From positions 1 through 64,000 of the forward strand of contig SVGL01000011.1 of NCBI GenBank assembly GCA_015056325.1: a DNA stretch of 64,000 nt. Direction: 5' to 3'. The notes beneath the pieces were generated by a model, which worked only from the letters and a program-made list of their open reading frames with translations, had not been told where the DNA came from and did not search any database. This stretch comes from Clostridiales bacterium (GTDB lineage: Bacteria > Bacillota > Clostridia > Christensenellales > Aristaeellaceae). Positions within the stretch are counted from its first letter, which is position 1, and the number at the start of each line of letters is the position of its first letter. A program made the translations under genes and the position numbers. Shown here one piece after another: positions 17,536-26,354 of the stretch.

Positions 17536-19626
17536 TTAATCCTCGTCGTCCTCGACCTTGTCGGCGGCGGCGATGACCTTCTTGGCCACGTCGGAGGGCA
17601 CTTCCTCATAACGCTCGAAGGTCATGGTGAAGGAGCCGCGGGCCTGGGTCATGGAACGCAGATCGGTGGCGTACTTGAACATTTCAGCCTGGGGGCACTC
17701 GGCAACAACCTGCTGCATGCCGCCAACCTGCTCCATGCCGATGATGCGGCCACGGCGCTTGTTCATGTCGCCCATGATGTCGCCCATGTACTCGTCGGGC
17801 ACCAGGACCTCAACGTGCATGACGGGCTCCAGCAGGACGGGAGACGCGTCGGCACAGCCCTTCTTGTAGGCGATGCGGGCAGCGGTCTTGAACGCCATTT
17901 CGGAGGAGTCAACGGGATGGTAGGAGCCGTCGTACAGCTTGGCGCGCACGGAAACCATGGGGTAGCCGGCCAGCACGCCGCGGACCATGCACTCACGCAG
18001 ACCCTTCTCGACGGAGGGGATGAAGTTGCGCGGGACGACGCCGCCCACGACCGCATCTTCGAACACCATCTCGGTGGAGCCGTCCAGCACGGGAGAGAAC
18101 TCAATCCACACATCGCCGAACTGACCGTGACCGCCGGTCTGCTTCTTGTGGCGGCCCTGGACCTTCACGGCCTTGCGGATGGTCTCACGGTAGGGGATCT
18201 TGGGATCCTGCAGGATGGCGTTGGCGCCGAACTTGGCCTGCAGACGGTTCTTGATGACCTCCAGGTGCATTTCGCCCTGACCGGACAGCCAGGTCTCGGT
18301 GGTATCGACGTTCTTCTGGATAACGATGGAGGGATCTTCTTCCATCAGGCGGTTCAGGCCAGAGAAGATCTTGTCTTCCTCACCCTGCTTGGCAGCGTAT
18401 ACAGCCTTGTGCATGCAGGGAGTGGGGAACACCATGCCGGGGTACTGGATGGGATTGTTGTAATCCGCCAGGGTATCGCCGGTGGAGGTGTACTGCAGCT
18501 TCGCCAGGGCGCCCAGATCGCCGGCGTGCAGGGTCTGCTTGGCGACCTGCTTCTTGCCGCGCATGATGTACAGGCCGGAGGACTTTTCGGTCTTGTCCTT
18601 GTTGACGTTGTACAGAATAGTCTGGGGAGTGATGGTACCGGAGAAGATACGGAACAGGCTCAGCTTGCCAACGAAGGGGTCAGCAACGGTCTTGTACACG
18701 AAGGCAGAGAAGGGCTCGTCGTCCTTGCAGATACGAACCTGATGCTCGCCGGTGCGGGGGTTGAAGCCGTCGTGCTCAATACCCTGGTGCGCAGGAGAGG
18801 GCAGGTACTTGGCCATCAGATCCATGGTACGGGCGATGCCCACGCCGGTCAGGGCGGACAGGGCCACGACGGGAACGATGTCGCCGTTCTTCATGCCCTT
18901 GTGGAAACCGGTGAGGATCTCCTCATAGGACAGCTCGCCCTCTTCAAAGTACTTCTCCATCAGCTCGTCATCAGAGCTGGCGGCAGCTTCCACCAGGTCG
19001 TCAAAGGCCTTGTTGACCTTCTCAACCATGTTGTCGGGGATGGCGACTTCCGTGCTCTTCTTGTAAGCGCCTTCGTAGGCCTTCTTCTCCAGGACGTTGA
19101 CAACGCCCTTGAAGTTCGCGCCTTCGCCGATGGGCATCAGCACAGGCACGACGCAGGAGCCGTGGCGGTCGCGCAGCTGCTGGAGCACCTTATCGAAATT
19201 GGCATGCTCACGATCCATACCGTTGATGATGAACATACGGCCAACCTGGTGCTTGATGGCGTTGGTGAAGGCCTTCTCCGCGCCGACGCTGAGGCCGGTC
19301 ATCGCAGACACAACAATACCGACCGTCTCCACAACGCGCAGGGGACCGACCTGCTCACCGATAAAATCAAAGTAACCAGGAACGTCGATGACGTTGAGCA
19401 TCTTGTCGTTCCAGTCGATGGGAGCAGTGGCCGCGCTCAGGGAACAGCCGCGCTTGATCTCTTCAGCTTCGAAGTCAGTGACAGTGTTGCCTTCTTCAAC
19501 CTTGCCCTGACGGTCGATGATGCCAGCGGCGTAGAGCATGGCCTCGGTCAGCGTGGTCTTGCCCTCGCCGCCATGTCCCATGAGGGCGATGTTACGGATA
19601 TTTGTCGTGATGTACTCAGCAGCCAT
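17536..19626 (-). CDS. Elongation factor G-like GTPase (EF-G paralogue)
   Basis: The 696-residue product aligns with EF-G over its full length: a G domain, then RTGEHQVRICKDDEPFSAFVYKTVADPFVGKLSLFRIFSG in domain II, and domains III-V with GLRECM, GYPMVSVRAKLYDGSYHPVDSSEMAFK and FKYATDLRSMTQARGSFTMTFE. The G motifs differ from canonical EF-G: P-loop GHGGEGKT (17-24), switch I RGCSLSAA, G3 DVPGY (81-85, Tyr for the catalytic His) and G4 NGMD (135-138, Gly for Lys). It is therefore a divergent paralogue, likely not the main translocase. ATG 19626 follows AAGGAGG. Confidence 0.88.
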   Translation of the reverse strand: MAAEYITTNIRNIALMGHGGEGKTTLTEAMLYAAGIIDRQGKVEEGNTVTDFEAEEIKRGCSLSAATAPIDWNDKMLNVIDVPGYFDFIGEQVGPLRVVETVGIVVSAMTGLSVGAEKAFTNAIKHQVGRMFIINGMDREHANFDKVLQQLRDRHGSCVVPVLMPIGEGANFKGVVNVLEKKAYEGAYKKSTEVAIPDNMVEKVNKAFDDLVEAAASSDDELMEKYFEEGELSYEEILTGFHKGMKNGDIVPVVALSALTGVGIARTMDLMAKYLPSPAHQGIEHDGFNPRTGEHQVRICKDDEPFSAFVYKTVADPFVGKLSLFRIFSGTITPQTILYNVNKDKTEKSSGLYIMRGKKQVAKQTLHAGDLGALAKLQYTSTGDTLADYNNPIQYPGMVFPTPCMHKAVYAAKQGEEDKIFSGLNRLMEEDPSIVIQKNVDTTETWLSGQGEMHLEVIKNRLQAKFGANAILQDPKIPYRETIRKAVKVQGRHKKQTGGHGQFGDVWIEFSPVLDGSTEMVFEDAVVGGVVPRNFIPSVEKGLRECMVRGVLAGYPMVSVRAKLYDGSYHPVDSSEMAFKTAARIAYKKGCADASPVLLEPVMHVEVLVPDEYMGDIMGDMNKRRGRIIGMEQVGGMQQVVAECPQAEMFKYATDLRSMTQARGSFTMTFERYEEVPSDVAKKVIAAADKVEDDED

Positions 19627-19860
19627 GGGGAATTCCTCCTTCAAAAATGTACGAATTGTCGTGTCCCGCCGGAATCCAGTCGCAGTATATGCTATTCAAG
19701 CAGGCAACATCTCACACAATGTTGAAAAGAGTATACCATACATTATGCAAAAAAGAAAGGGGGGATTTTCGTGAAAAATCATCTTTAGGAGGTTTTTCTA
19801 AATCAATCGTGCGTATTTTGGCACCCTGAAATTGTCTTTTTTGTGTACTTGGCTGGACGA

Positions 19861-19889
19861 TTGACACATGGGAGTATTTTTGCTATCAT
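19861..19889 (+). promoter_or_regulatory. Sigma-A promoter for the acetyltransferase gene
   Basis: TTGACA (19861-19866) and TATCAT (19884-19889) have a 17-nt spacer, about 30 nt upstream of the start codon. Confidence 0.75.
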
Positions 19890-19919
19890 GAAACCATCAT
19901 TTCCGGGAGGATGCTGCCC

Positions 19920-20378
19920 ATGCACCTGATTTTCCGCCCCATGACAAAAGCTGATTTCCCCGCCTGCGCTGAAGAATTGATCGCCGCCTTCCGCGAGGAA
20001 CCCTGGTGTGAAACCTGGACGCACGACCAGGCCTTTACCCGCATTGATGAGATCATGTCCGCCCGGGTCAGCCGCGGGGTTGTCTGCATGGACGGCAGCA
20101 AATGTGTATCCATGCTTTGCGGACGCATCATGACCTATCAGGATCAGAAGCTGTTCTACATCGACGAGTTCAGCGTGCACCCCGATTACCAGCGTCAGGG
20201 CATCGGCAGCCGGATGCTCACCTTCCTCCGCGAGGAGCTCATGCAGGAGCCGCAGCCCATCAGCCATATATCCCTCATCACCGAGCGCGGCTTCCCCAGC
20301 GTCGCGTTCTACGAAAAGAACGGCTTCGTGGAGCTTCAGAACGAATTGACCATGGCAGGGTATGTCAACTGGCCGTAA
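19920..20378 (+). CDS. GNAT family N-acetyltransferase
   Basis: This 152-residue single-domain acetyltransferase reads LIFRPMTKADFPACAEELI at the N-terminus and YIDEFSVHPDYQRQGIGSRMLTFLREEL in the core, where QRQGIG is the acetyl-CoA loop. VAFYEKNGFVE closes the fold. The start at 19920 gives proper spacing from GGGAGG; the ATG at 19911 touches it. The substrate is unknown. It stands alone between its own promoter and a terminator. Confidence 0.85.
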   Translation: MHLIFRPMTKADFPACAEELIAAFREEPWCETWTHDQAFTRIDEIMSARVSRGVVCMDGSKCVSMLCGRIMTYQDQKLFYIDEFSVHPDYQRQGIGSRMLTFLREELMQEPQPISHISLITERGFPSVAFYEKNGFVELQNELTMAGYVNWP

Positions 20379-20381
20379 GCT

Positions 20382-20415
20382 ACAAAAACCTCCGCATAAA
20401 CGCGGAGGTTTTTCA
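20382..20415. terminator. Bidirectional rho-independent terminator
   Basis: AAAAACCTCCGC pairs with GCGGAGGTTTTT across a 6-nt loop. It lies between the convergent acetyltransferase and VOC genes. Confidence 0.85.
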
Positions 20416-20417
20416 TA

Positions 20418-20804
20418 TCAGATTGCGATCCACCAGCACACGCCGTATTTGTCGATCACCGTGGCATTGCAGGGATTCCATGGCAGGGAGCCAATGTGCT
20501 GCAGCACCACACCGCCTTCCGACAGCACGTCGAAGGCATGATGCACTGCGCTCTCGCTGCCCATCTCAAACACGTTGAAGGTCATGGTCTCCCACTTGAG
20601 CTGGTGCACCAAGGCGACGTCACAGGGATTTTTCGCTTCCGCCAGTGCCAGGAAGCCCTCCCCGTTCACCGATAGCTCGCAGTGCTCGTATGCCGTGTGG
20701 TCGGGGTTCCAGAAGGCGCGGGTAACCTCCGCGCCAAAGGCGTCGCAGTAGTGCCGCGCCGCCTCAACGCTGTTCTTCACATACACCTGGGTGTAGTTTT
20801 TCAT
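20418..20804 (-). CDS. VOC family (PhnB/glyoxalase-like) protein
   Basis: The 128-residue protein has the PhnB-type VOC pattern: TQVYVKNSVEAARHYCDAFGAEV, then YEHCELSVNGEGFLALAE, VFEMGSESAVHHAFDVLSEGG, and the ending WNPCNATVIDKYGVCWWIAI. Members of this group are small dimers, often of unknown substrate, and annotated loosely as glyoxalase/bleomycin resistance-like. The start overlaps the upstream kinase stop (ATGA). Confidence 0.8.
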   Translation of the reverse strand: MKNYTQVYVKNSVEAARHYCDAFGAEVTRAFWNPDHTAYEHCELSVNGEGFLALAEAKNPCDVALVHQLKWETMTFNVFEMGSESAVHHAFDVLSEGGVVLQHIGSLPWNPCNATVIDKYGVCWWIAI

Positions 20805-21328
20805 GGGGTGTTCCTCCTCAGCCAGTCCGTAATGAGGGCGATGTTCTCCCCTACCGGACGCGTCCCATCCACGCGGAGGACAGGAATATCCACCGTGTCC
20901 AGCCAGCGGGTGGCGTAATCCTCCGGACGGGCCGCGATCAGGTCGTAGAAGCGCTTCTCCGATTCGTACAGGTCGCCGCCTGGCATCATCCGAGAGCCGA
21001 ATTTGCCATAGGATCGCGCTTTCACTCTCTCCAGCCGGACATGCCGCGGCACCTCCACCAGTACAGCAGCCTGGTAGTACGGCAGCACTTCCTCACCGTA
21101 ATTGCCGCGCACAGCCGCGAACACGAAGCGCTCATCCCTGCGAACTTCCGCCAGCAGGAGGCGTTTCACTTCGTCCTGGGTGCGCTCCAGCGCATAGGGA
21201 TGCTCCGGGTCACCTTTGGGGAAGTACAGATCTTCGTTATCAATGAACCGCCAGCCGATGTTCTCCGCCAGCGCGCGACCCAGCGTGGACTTGCCGCTGC
21301 CGTTCATCCCGCAGATGATGAGGCCCAT
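20801..21328 (-). CDS. P-loop nucleotide/small-molecule kinase-like protein
   Basis: The 175-residue cytoplasmic protein begins MGLIICGMNGSGKSTLGRALAE, a Walker A loop of the shikimate/adenylate kinase type, then RFIDNEDLYF. RLERVKARSYGKFGSRM may be the lid. It resembles AAA-17/zeta-type or nucleoside-kinase-like NTPases, but no substrate motif is clear. It sits 1 nt after murI and overlaps the VOC gene. Confidence 0.7.
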   Translation of the reverse strand: MGLIICGMNGSGKSTLGRALAENIGWRFIDNEDLYFPKGDPEHPYALERTQDEVKRLLLAEVRRDERFVFAAVRGNYGEEVLPYYQAAVLVEVPRHVRLERVKARSYGKFGSRMMPGGDLYESEKRFYDLIAARPEDYATRWLDTVDIPVLRVDGTRPVGENIALITDWLRRNTP

Positions 21329-21329
21329 C

Positions 21330-22085
21330 TCACGCCCTCCCCAGCAGCCGCTGCATCACCGGCAGCACCAGCGTGGGATTGCCGCTGGTCTCCAGGGTGA
21401 CGCTGCCCGGGCCTTCGGAGAGGAGCTCCTTCGACGCCAGCACCCGGCGCAGCTGCCGGGCCGTGCCTTCATTTCCATCCAGAACGGAAACGGTCTCCGG
21501 CAGGATTTCCTTCAAAATCGGCCGCAGGAACACATAATGGGTGCAGCCCAGCACCACTGCATCCACCTTCGTCAGGTCGTAGGGCGAGAAGAGCTCCAGC
21601 AGGTAGCGGCGTGCCTCGTCATCCGCCTCGCGTTCCACCAGCTCCATCAGCCCCGGACAGGGCAGTGGGATGGCGCCCTCGCCGTAGCGGGCATACAGGG
21701 CACGGAATTTCTCCAGCTTGAGGGTCATGGGCGTGGCCAGCACCAGGATGCTGCCCTCCCTGCGCACTTCGCTGGCTGGCTTGAGAGCCGGCTCAATGCC
21801 GATGATGGGCAGATCATACCGGGCGCGGAGCTCTGCGGCTGCCACCGCCGTGGCCGTGTTGCAGGCGATGACGACGGCCTTGACGTCATGACCCAACAGG
21901 TGCTCCATGATGCGGTTGATGCATGCCATCACCTCGTCCCGTGACTTGGTGCCGTAGGGGGCGTTGGCGGTGTCCCCATAGAACAGGAAGGTCTCCCCCG
22001 GCAGCTCCCGCCGGAGCGCCGCCAGGGTCCCGATGCCGCCCACGCCGGAGTCAAACACGCCGATGGGACTGTTGCGGTCTGCCAT
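21330..22085 (-). CDS. murI: Glutamate racemase
   Basis: The 251-residue product has the MurI blocks IGVFDSGVGGIGTL, YGDTANAPYGTKS, the first catalytic Cys in VIACNTATA (C75) and the second in LGCTHY (C181, H183). It interconverts L- and D-glutamate for peptidoglycan precursors in the cytoplasm. Length and motif order are normal. It is the second gene of the minus-strand operon SGNH esterase-murI-kinase-VOC, 28 nt behind the esterase. Confidence 0.95.
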   Translation of the reverse strand: MADRNSPIGVFDSGVGGIGTLAALRRELPGETFLFYGDTANAPYGTKSRDEVMACINRIMEHLLGHDVKAVVIACNTATAVAAAELRARYDLPIIGIEPALKPASEVRREGSILVLATPMTLKLEKFRALYARYGEGAIPLPCPGLMELVEREADDEARRYLLELFSPYDLTKVDAVVLGCTHYVFLRPILKEILPETVSVLDGNEGTARQLRRVLASKELLSEGPGSVTLETSGNPTLVLPVMQRLLGRA

Positions 22086-22113
22086 GTTGTCGCCTCCAAA
22101 TATTGTGATCGAT

Positions 22114-23163
22114 TTACCAGCCCATCAAGCGGCGGATTTCCGCCGTGAGCTTCTCCGCTGCCTTGCGGTGGGTGGCCTCGGTGGGGTGGTAGTCCGCAGC
22201 CAGGCCGTCCTCCGCCAACTGGGGGACGAAGGGCATGCAGGCAATGTTGGTATCGCCGGTCTCAGCGGAATAGGCCGCCGCAGCCTTCTCCACGAAGGGA
22301 TAGAGCCGGTCGCCCATGAGCCCCAAGGTGCAGAGGATCTTCGCACCGGGGTTGCAGCGGCGAACGGTACGCAGGAAGTCCGCGTACTGGTCGCAATAGT
22401 GCTGCTGACGGTCTGCATAATCCCGGCAATAGCTGTCATCGTTTGTGCCCAGGTTGATAACTACCAAGTCCGGCTGGCGGACGGTAAAATCCCAGCGGAC
22501 GTCCTGGGGAGCCTGGCTCTTATACGCACCGTAGGAGAAGCCCAGCTTCTCATAATAAGTGGGCAGCAGCTGGGCGGTGACGGGCTCCTCGGCGGTAGCA
22601 GTGTAGCCGCTGATAATGCCATACCCGCTGATGGACACCAGGCTGACATCCACGTCCAGGGCCTGAGCGGTTCGGTAGGCATAAGCGCGGGTGGTATCCT
22701 CGGTGGCAGTGGTGAAATGATGCTCAGGGTCTTCGTCGTCCACGCCGTAGCCGCAGGTGATGGAATCGCCGATGAACTCCACCAGACGGAGCTTCTTCGC
22801 CGTGGGGCGGATGTCCTCCGCCTCAATCGTCCGGATAACGCAGGTGGACATGGCAGTCTCGCTCAGCTTCACAATGCGGACAGTGTGCTCGCCCTCCCCC
22901 GCTTCCAGGGTGAAGACTTTTACTGGGGCGTTGAGCAGCGTATCCACCGCACGTTGACCATCCAGGTACAGGGCGATGCGGGCATGGTCATTGACAGCCT
23001 CCGCATCCGCCGCGCGGTTGTCCCCGGCGATGGTCACTTCGCAGGCGCTGCCAGTAAAGGTGAACTCCGCACCCGATGCAGATAAAGCCAGCCAGAGGCC
23101 GTCCTCCAGGGGCCAGGTGCGTCCCAGGGGCTTGACGTTGTGCCAGTTGGGGGTGATGCGCAT
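22114..23163 (-). CDS. SGNH hydrolase with N-terminal jelly roll (CE2-like esterase)
   Basis: The 349-residue protein has an N-terminal beta-sandwich (LWLALSASGAEFTFTGSACEVTIAGD; LDGQ; FTLEAGEGEHTVRIVKLSE) and a C-terminal SGNH domain: GDSITCGYG (Ser134), SISGYGI, NLGTND, and DYHPTEATH with the catalytic Asp/His. That two-domain order is that of carbohydrate esterase family 2, which deacetylates xylan and other plant glycans. There is no signal peptide, so it would act on imported oligosaccharides. It has its own promoter and leads the murI operon. Confidence 0.82.
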   Translation of the reverse strand: MRITPNWHNVKPLGRTWPLEDGLWLALSASGAEFTFTGSACEVTIAGDNRAADAEAVNDHARIALYLDGQRAVDTLLNAPVKVFTLEAGEGEHTVRIVKLSETAMSTCVIRTIEAEDIRPTAKKLRLVEFIGDSITCGYGVDDEDPEHHFTTATEDTTRAYAYRTAQALDVDVSLVSISGYGIISGYTATAEEPVTAQLLPTYYEKLGFSYGAYKSQAPQDVRWDFTVRQPDLVVINLGTNDDSYCRDYADRQQHYCDQYADFLRTVRRCNPGAKILCTLGLMGDRLYPFVEKAAAAYSAETGDTNIACMPFVPQLAEDGLAADYHPTEATHRKAAEKLTAEIRRLMGW

Positions 23164-23190
23164 AGCTTTGCTCCAATCATGATTTTCCCC

Positions 23191-23219
23191 ATCTTACCAC
23201 ATTTATGCGGCGTTGGCAA
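23191..23219 (-). promoter_or_regulatory. Sigma-A promoter for the esterase-murI operon
   Basis: Minus-strand TTGCCA (23214-23219) and TAAGAT (23191-23196) have a 17-nt spacer. Confidence 0.7.
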
Positions 23220-23224
23220 CCATC

Positions 23225-23253
23225 TTGCACATTTCGGCAAACCGCGGTATAAT
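23225..23253 (+). promoter_or_regulatory. Sigma-A promoter for DUF951-lepB
   Basis: TTGCAC (23225-23230) and TATAAT (23248-23253) have a 17-nt spacer, back to back with the esterase promoter. Confidence 0.8.
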
Positions 23254-23286
23254 AGGATGAAAAAGTTTTGCAAGGAGGTGTCTGCC

Positions 23287-23499
23287 ATGGTTGATGCAAG
23301 CCATGAAATCAGAATCGGCGACGTGATCCAAACCCGCAAGCCTCATCCCTGCGGCTCCAGCGAATGGACGGTCACCCGCACCGGCGCGGACATCAAGATC
23401 AAATGTTCCGGCTGCAGCCGCATCGTCATGCTGGATCGGGAAACCTTCCTCAAGCGCCGCAAAAAGGTCATCACCCAGGGACCGGCGGTGCAGGCATGA
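23287..23499 (+). CDS. DUF951 family small protein
   Basis: The 70-residue protein reads IGDVIQTRKPHPCGSSEW then IKIKCSGCSRIVMLDRETFLKR. The Cys-x-Gly and CxGC arrangement with RxxF is the DUF951 pattern, a small possibly zinc-binding protein found across Firmicutes with no proven role. ATG 23287 follows AAGGAGG. Its stop overlaps the start of lepB (ATGA). Confidence 0.8.
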   Translation: MVDASHEIRIGDVIQTRKPHPCGSSEWTVTRTGADIKIKCSGCSRIVMLDRETFLKRRKKVITQGPAVQA

Positions 23500-24017
23500 G
23501 CTGGTTGCTTGAACTGCTGATCGGCGCTGCGCTGGCGGTGACGCTTCGGCTTTTTGTGGTGAGCCTTGCGTTCATCCGCGGCAGCAGCATGCTGTCCACG
23601 CTGCGCAACAAGGATATCGCGCTGGTGTGGCGGCTGCCCTATCTGCTGCGCGCGCCGAAAAGGGGCGATGTGGTTATTTGCCACTATCCCGGGCGGAAAA
23701 TGAAGCGCCTCCCCTTCCTGCCCCAGGCCTTCGTGAAAAGGGTGATCGGCCTCCCCGGCGACACGCTGGAATGGCAGGAGGGCGTGCTGCTCCTCAACAG
23801 CGAGCCCCTTGACGAACCCTATCTGGATCCTGCCCATTGCCGCTACGCCCGAACCCGTCCGCCCCGTACCCTGGGCGAGGATGAGTACTTCGTCCTGGGC
23901 GACAACCGGGACCGCTCCAACGACAGCCGGAGCGTGGGGCCGCTTCATCGCCGCGCGATCCGCGGACGGGTGGTGTGCCTCCTTTTCCCCCTGAAACGGG
24001 CGGGACGTGTGCGCTGA
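23496..24017 (+). CDS. lepB: Signal peptidase I
   Basis: The 173-residue protein has one N-terminal membrane span (about residues 4-26), the catalytic Ser in RGSSML (S31), Lys in KRVIGLPGD (K81), and the closing LGDNRDRSNDSR box. It cleaves signal peptides of exported proteins on the outer face of the membrane. The Ser follows the membrane span directly and the size is that of Gram-positive SipS-type enzymes. It overlaps the DUF951 gene by 4 nt. Confidence 0.92.
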   Translation: MSWLLELLIGAALAVTLRLFVVSLAFIRGSSMLSTLRNKDIALVWRLPYLLRAPKRGDVVICHYPGRKMKRLPFLPQAFVKRVIGLPGDTLEWQEGVLLLNSEPLDEPYLDPAHCRYARTRPPRTLGEDEYFVLGDNRDRSNDSRSVGPLHRRAIRGRVVCLLFPLKRAGRVR

Positions 24018-24040
24018 ATCCACATTGTTACAAAGGTTTC

Positions 24041-24069
24041 TTGCTTCCCCAGGGGAAGTATGGTATAAT
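24041..24069 (+). promoter_or_regulatory. Sigma-A promoter for the secreted 510-residue protein
   Basis: TTGCTT (24041-24046) and TATAAT (24064-24069) have a 17-nt spacer. Confidence 0.8.
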
Positions 24070-24118
24070 CAGACTGATATTCTCTGTAATCATCGATTTT
24101 TGAAGGTTGGTGACCCCC

Positions 24119-25651
24119 ATGCGGAAGATTTTTTTCTCCCTTCTGATCCTCCTCTGCCTGCTGCTGCCCGCTGCTGCGCTGGCGGATTCCTTTACCTTTG
24201 CCGAACAGGGTGCATCCGTCACGATTTCCTCCGGCAAGTATACCTTCATCACCCCGGAGAACGTGGATAGTCAAACCTCCTGGCTGGAGGCCCACTCCAC
24301 GACCGCCGCAGAAGTCCGCGAAGACTTTGCCGATCGCGGCGTGCTGCTCCAGGCCTGGGGCACTGCTGGCGACGTGATGATCGAGATCATCGCCGTGCAG
24401 GACCTCTACGGCCAGCAGTATTACGACGTCAACCAGGTCTCCGAGTCCGAGCGCAAGAACTACCGTCTCGGTCACTCCTCCGACAAGACTGGCGAATGGC
24501 GCGCACTGGGCTATGACTATACCTCCGCCCAGTGGAAGAACTACAAATTCGGCGGCCGCTTCCTGGTGCTGGAGTATTCCCGCACGGTGAACGGCATGTC
24601 TTACCAGGGCCTCGCCCGCAAGACTGTCCGCAACGGCTGGCATATCCATGTGGACTACCAAGTCTACGACCGCAAGCCCAAGTCCAGCGACAAGAACGCC
24701 CTGGAAGCCATCATGACCTCCTGGGAGTTCCATGCCGTCACCGCCCGTCCCGCAGACAGCGCCACCCGTCTCATCTTCACCTCCACCCCGCCTCAGGAAA
24801 CCAACACCGGCAAGTTCACCCTGGCCGGCAGCGGCTCCTCCGGATTGAAGGTACTATGCGTGGCAATGCGCATGTCCACCCGCGAGGTCTATCAGTTTGA
24901 AGGTACGACGGACTCCAAGGGCAAGTTCGAGCTGCCCGTCAAGCTGCCCAAGGAGGGCTTCTGGCTCCTCACCTACACCGTCTACAATGGGGAAACCGTG
25001 GTGGAAGAGGGCGCCTTTGATCCCATCACCTTTGATGACATGCTCCTCACCGTCCGCATGAACACCCAGCTTCCCGAGACCATGACCCTCACCGGTCAAA
25101 GCCTGACCATCTCCGGTACCACCATGGCGAAAACCAAGGTGCAGTGCATCGTGGACGGCCGTTACAACAAGCAGATCACTACCAACAACTCCGGCGCCTT
25201 CTCCTTCACCTTCGACACTGCGGAGGAAGGCCTGTACAACATCACCCTGGTGTTTGAAAAGAAGGGCTACACAGCCCGTCGCTTCACCTGCCAGGCCACC
25301 CGTGAGTTCACTGCCGAAGACCACAAGCAGGCCATCCGTGACGAGGCCGTCAAGCCCTCCTACAAGAACCTGAAGGACAAGATCACCTCCTACCGCGGCC
25401 GCTATATGGTCTACACCCTCAACATCAAGGAGATCACCCCCACCTCCACCGGCTATCTGACCTTCGCCGGCATGAGCAAGACCAAATCCGGCGTGTACAA
25501 GGAGATGGTGGCCATCCGCACCACCGAGGAGCCCATCTGGCGCGTCGGCACTGCTGTGCGCATGTACCTCAAGTGCCTGGGCATGTACGACGTGGTCAGC
25601 GACGAGGGTACCAGCAGCTATCCCTACTTCGACCTTCAGTGGGTAGAATAA
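24119..25651 (+). CDS. Secreted beta-sandwich protein, unknown function
   Basis: The 510-residue protein starts with a signal peptide (MRKIFFSLLILLCLLLPAAALA, cleavage before DS). The mature part begins with a roughly 190-residue domain, followed by two Ig- or carboxypeptidase-regulatory-like beta modules: TGKFTLAGSGSSGLKVLCVAM...DSKGKFELPVKLP, and LTGQSLTISGTTMAKTKVQCIV...NNSGAFSFTFD. An OB-like C-terminal part (YKNLKDKITSYRGRYMVYTLNIKEI) ends the protein. No catalytic motif is apparent, and no anchor, so it is probably released or wall-associated. It has its own promoter and terminator. Confidence 0.8.
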   Translation: MRKIFFSLLILLCLLLPAAALADSFTFAEQGASVTISSGKYTFITPENVDSQTSWLEAHSTTAAEVREDFADRGVLLQAWGTAGDVMIEIIAVQDLYGQQYYDVNQVSESERKNYRLGHSSDKTGEWRALGYDYTSAQWKNYKFGGRFLVLEYSRTVNGMSYQGLARKTVRNGWHIHVDYQVYDRKPKSSDKNALEAIMTSWEFHAVTARPADSATRLIFTSTPPQETNTGKFTLAGSGSSGLKVLCVAMRMSTREVYQFEGTTDSKGKFELPVKLPKEGFWLLTYTVYNGETVVEEGAFDPITFDDMLLTVRMNTQLPETMTLTGQSLTISGTTMAKTKVQCIVDGRYNKQITTNNSGAFSFTFDTAEEGLYNITLVFEKKGYTARRFTCQATREFTAEDHKQAIRDEAVKPSYKNLKDKITSYRGRYMVYTLNIKEITPTSTGYLTFAGMSKTKSGVYKEMVAIRTTEEPIWRVGTAVRMYLKCLGMYDVVSDEGTSSYPYFDLQWVE

Positions 25652-25659
25652 TCACATGA

Positions 25660-25706
25660 AACACGAAACCGGCGGCTGATCTCGCATCAGCCGCCGGTTT
25701 CGTATT
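25660..25706. terminator. Terminator with perfect 16-bp stem
   Basis: GAAACCGGCGGCTGAT (25665-25680), loop CTCGC, then the exact complement to 25701. The last codons and stop of nth lie in the right arm, so the two convergent genes share it. Confidence 0.85.
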
Positions 25707-26340
25707 TAGATTTTTGCCGTTCACGCTCGGTTTTGCATAGCTCCCGCAGCGTGCACTCTGCGCACATGGGCCGCTGCGCCTTGCACACTCGCCGCCCGTG
25801 GAAGATGATGCGGTGGTGCATGTCCAGCCAGTCCTTCTTCGGGATGGCCTTTTGCAGCTGCAGCTCGGTCTTGAGCACGTCGTCCGCCTCGGCCAGGCCC
25901 AGACGGTTGCTCACCCGGAAAACATGGGTGTCCACCGCAATAGCCGGCACGCCAAAGGCATTGGACATGACCACGTTGGCGGTCTTACGGCCCACACCAG
26001 GCAAGGCGGTCAGCTCCTCCATCGTGCGCGGGACCTCGCCGCCGTGGCGAAGCATCAGAAGCTTGCAGGTCTGGATGATGTTCACCGCCTTGGACTTGAA
26101 GCCGCAGCTCTTCACCATCGGGTGGAGCTCCTCCACTGTGGCTTCCGCCATGCTCGCCACGTTGGGGTAACGGGCGAACACCGCCGGAGTGACCTTGTTG
26201 ACCATCTTGTCCGTGCACTGGGCGGAGAGCATCACCGCCACCAGCGTCTCGTAGGGATTGGTGAAGTTGAGCTCCGGCCCCGCATCGGGGTAGAGGCGGG
26301 TCAGCTCTTCAAGGATGGCCTTCTTGGAAAAGCGTGGCAT
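25687..26340 (-). CDS. nth: Endonuclease III
   Basis: The 217-residue DNA repair glycosylase/AP lyase has the helix-hairpin-helix LPGVGRKTANVVMSNAFGVPAIAVDTHVFRV, which supplies the catalytic Lys (GRKTA) and Asp (VDTH). The C-terminal 4Fe-4S loop is C-x6-C-x2-C-x5-C (within CKAQRPMCAECTLRELC). It removes oxidised pyrimidines. The start at 26340 follows AAGGGAGGG; an upstream extension of the frame overlaps the folT gene and is not coding. Confidence 0.95.
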   Translation of the reverse strand: MPRFSKKAILEELTRLYPDAGPELNFTNPYETLVAVMLSAQCTDKMVNKVTPAVFARYPNVASMAEATVEELHPMVKSCGFKSKAVNIIQTCKLLMLRHGGEVPRTMEELTALPGVGRKTANVVMSNAFGVPAIAVDTHVFRVSNRLGLAEADDVLKTELQLQKAIPKKDWLDMHHRIIFHGRRVCKAQRPMCAECTLRELCKTERERQKSKYETGG

Positions 26341-26354
26341 GATGCACCCTCCCT

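Noticed and set aside
19768..19790. A five-codon leader peptide (GTG AAA AAT CAT CTT TAG) after GGGGGG
   Set aside because: Too short to support, no attenuator hairpin follows, and the downstream gene has its own promoter.
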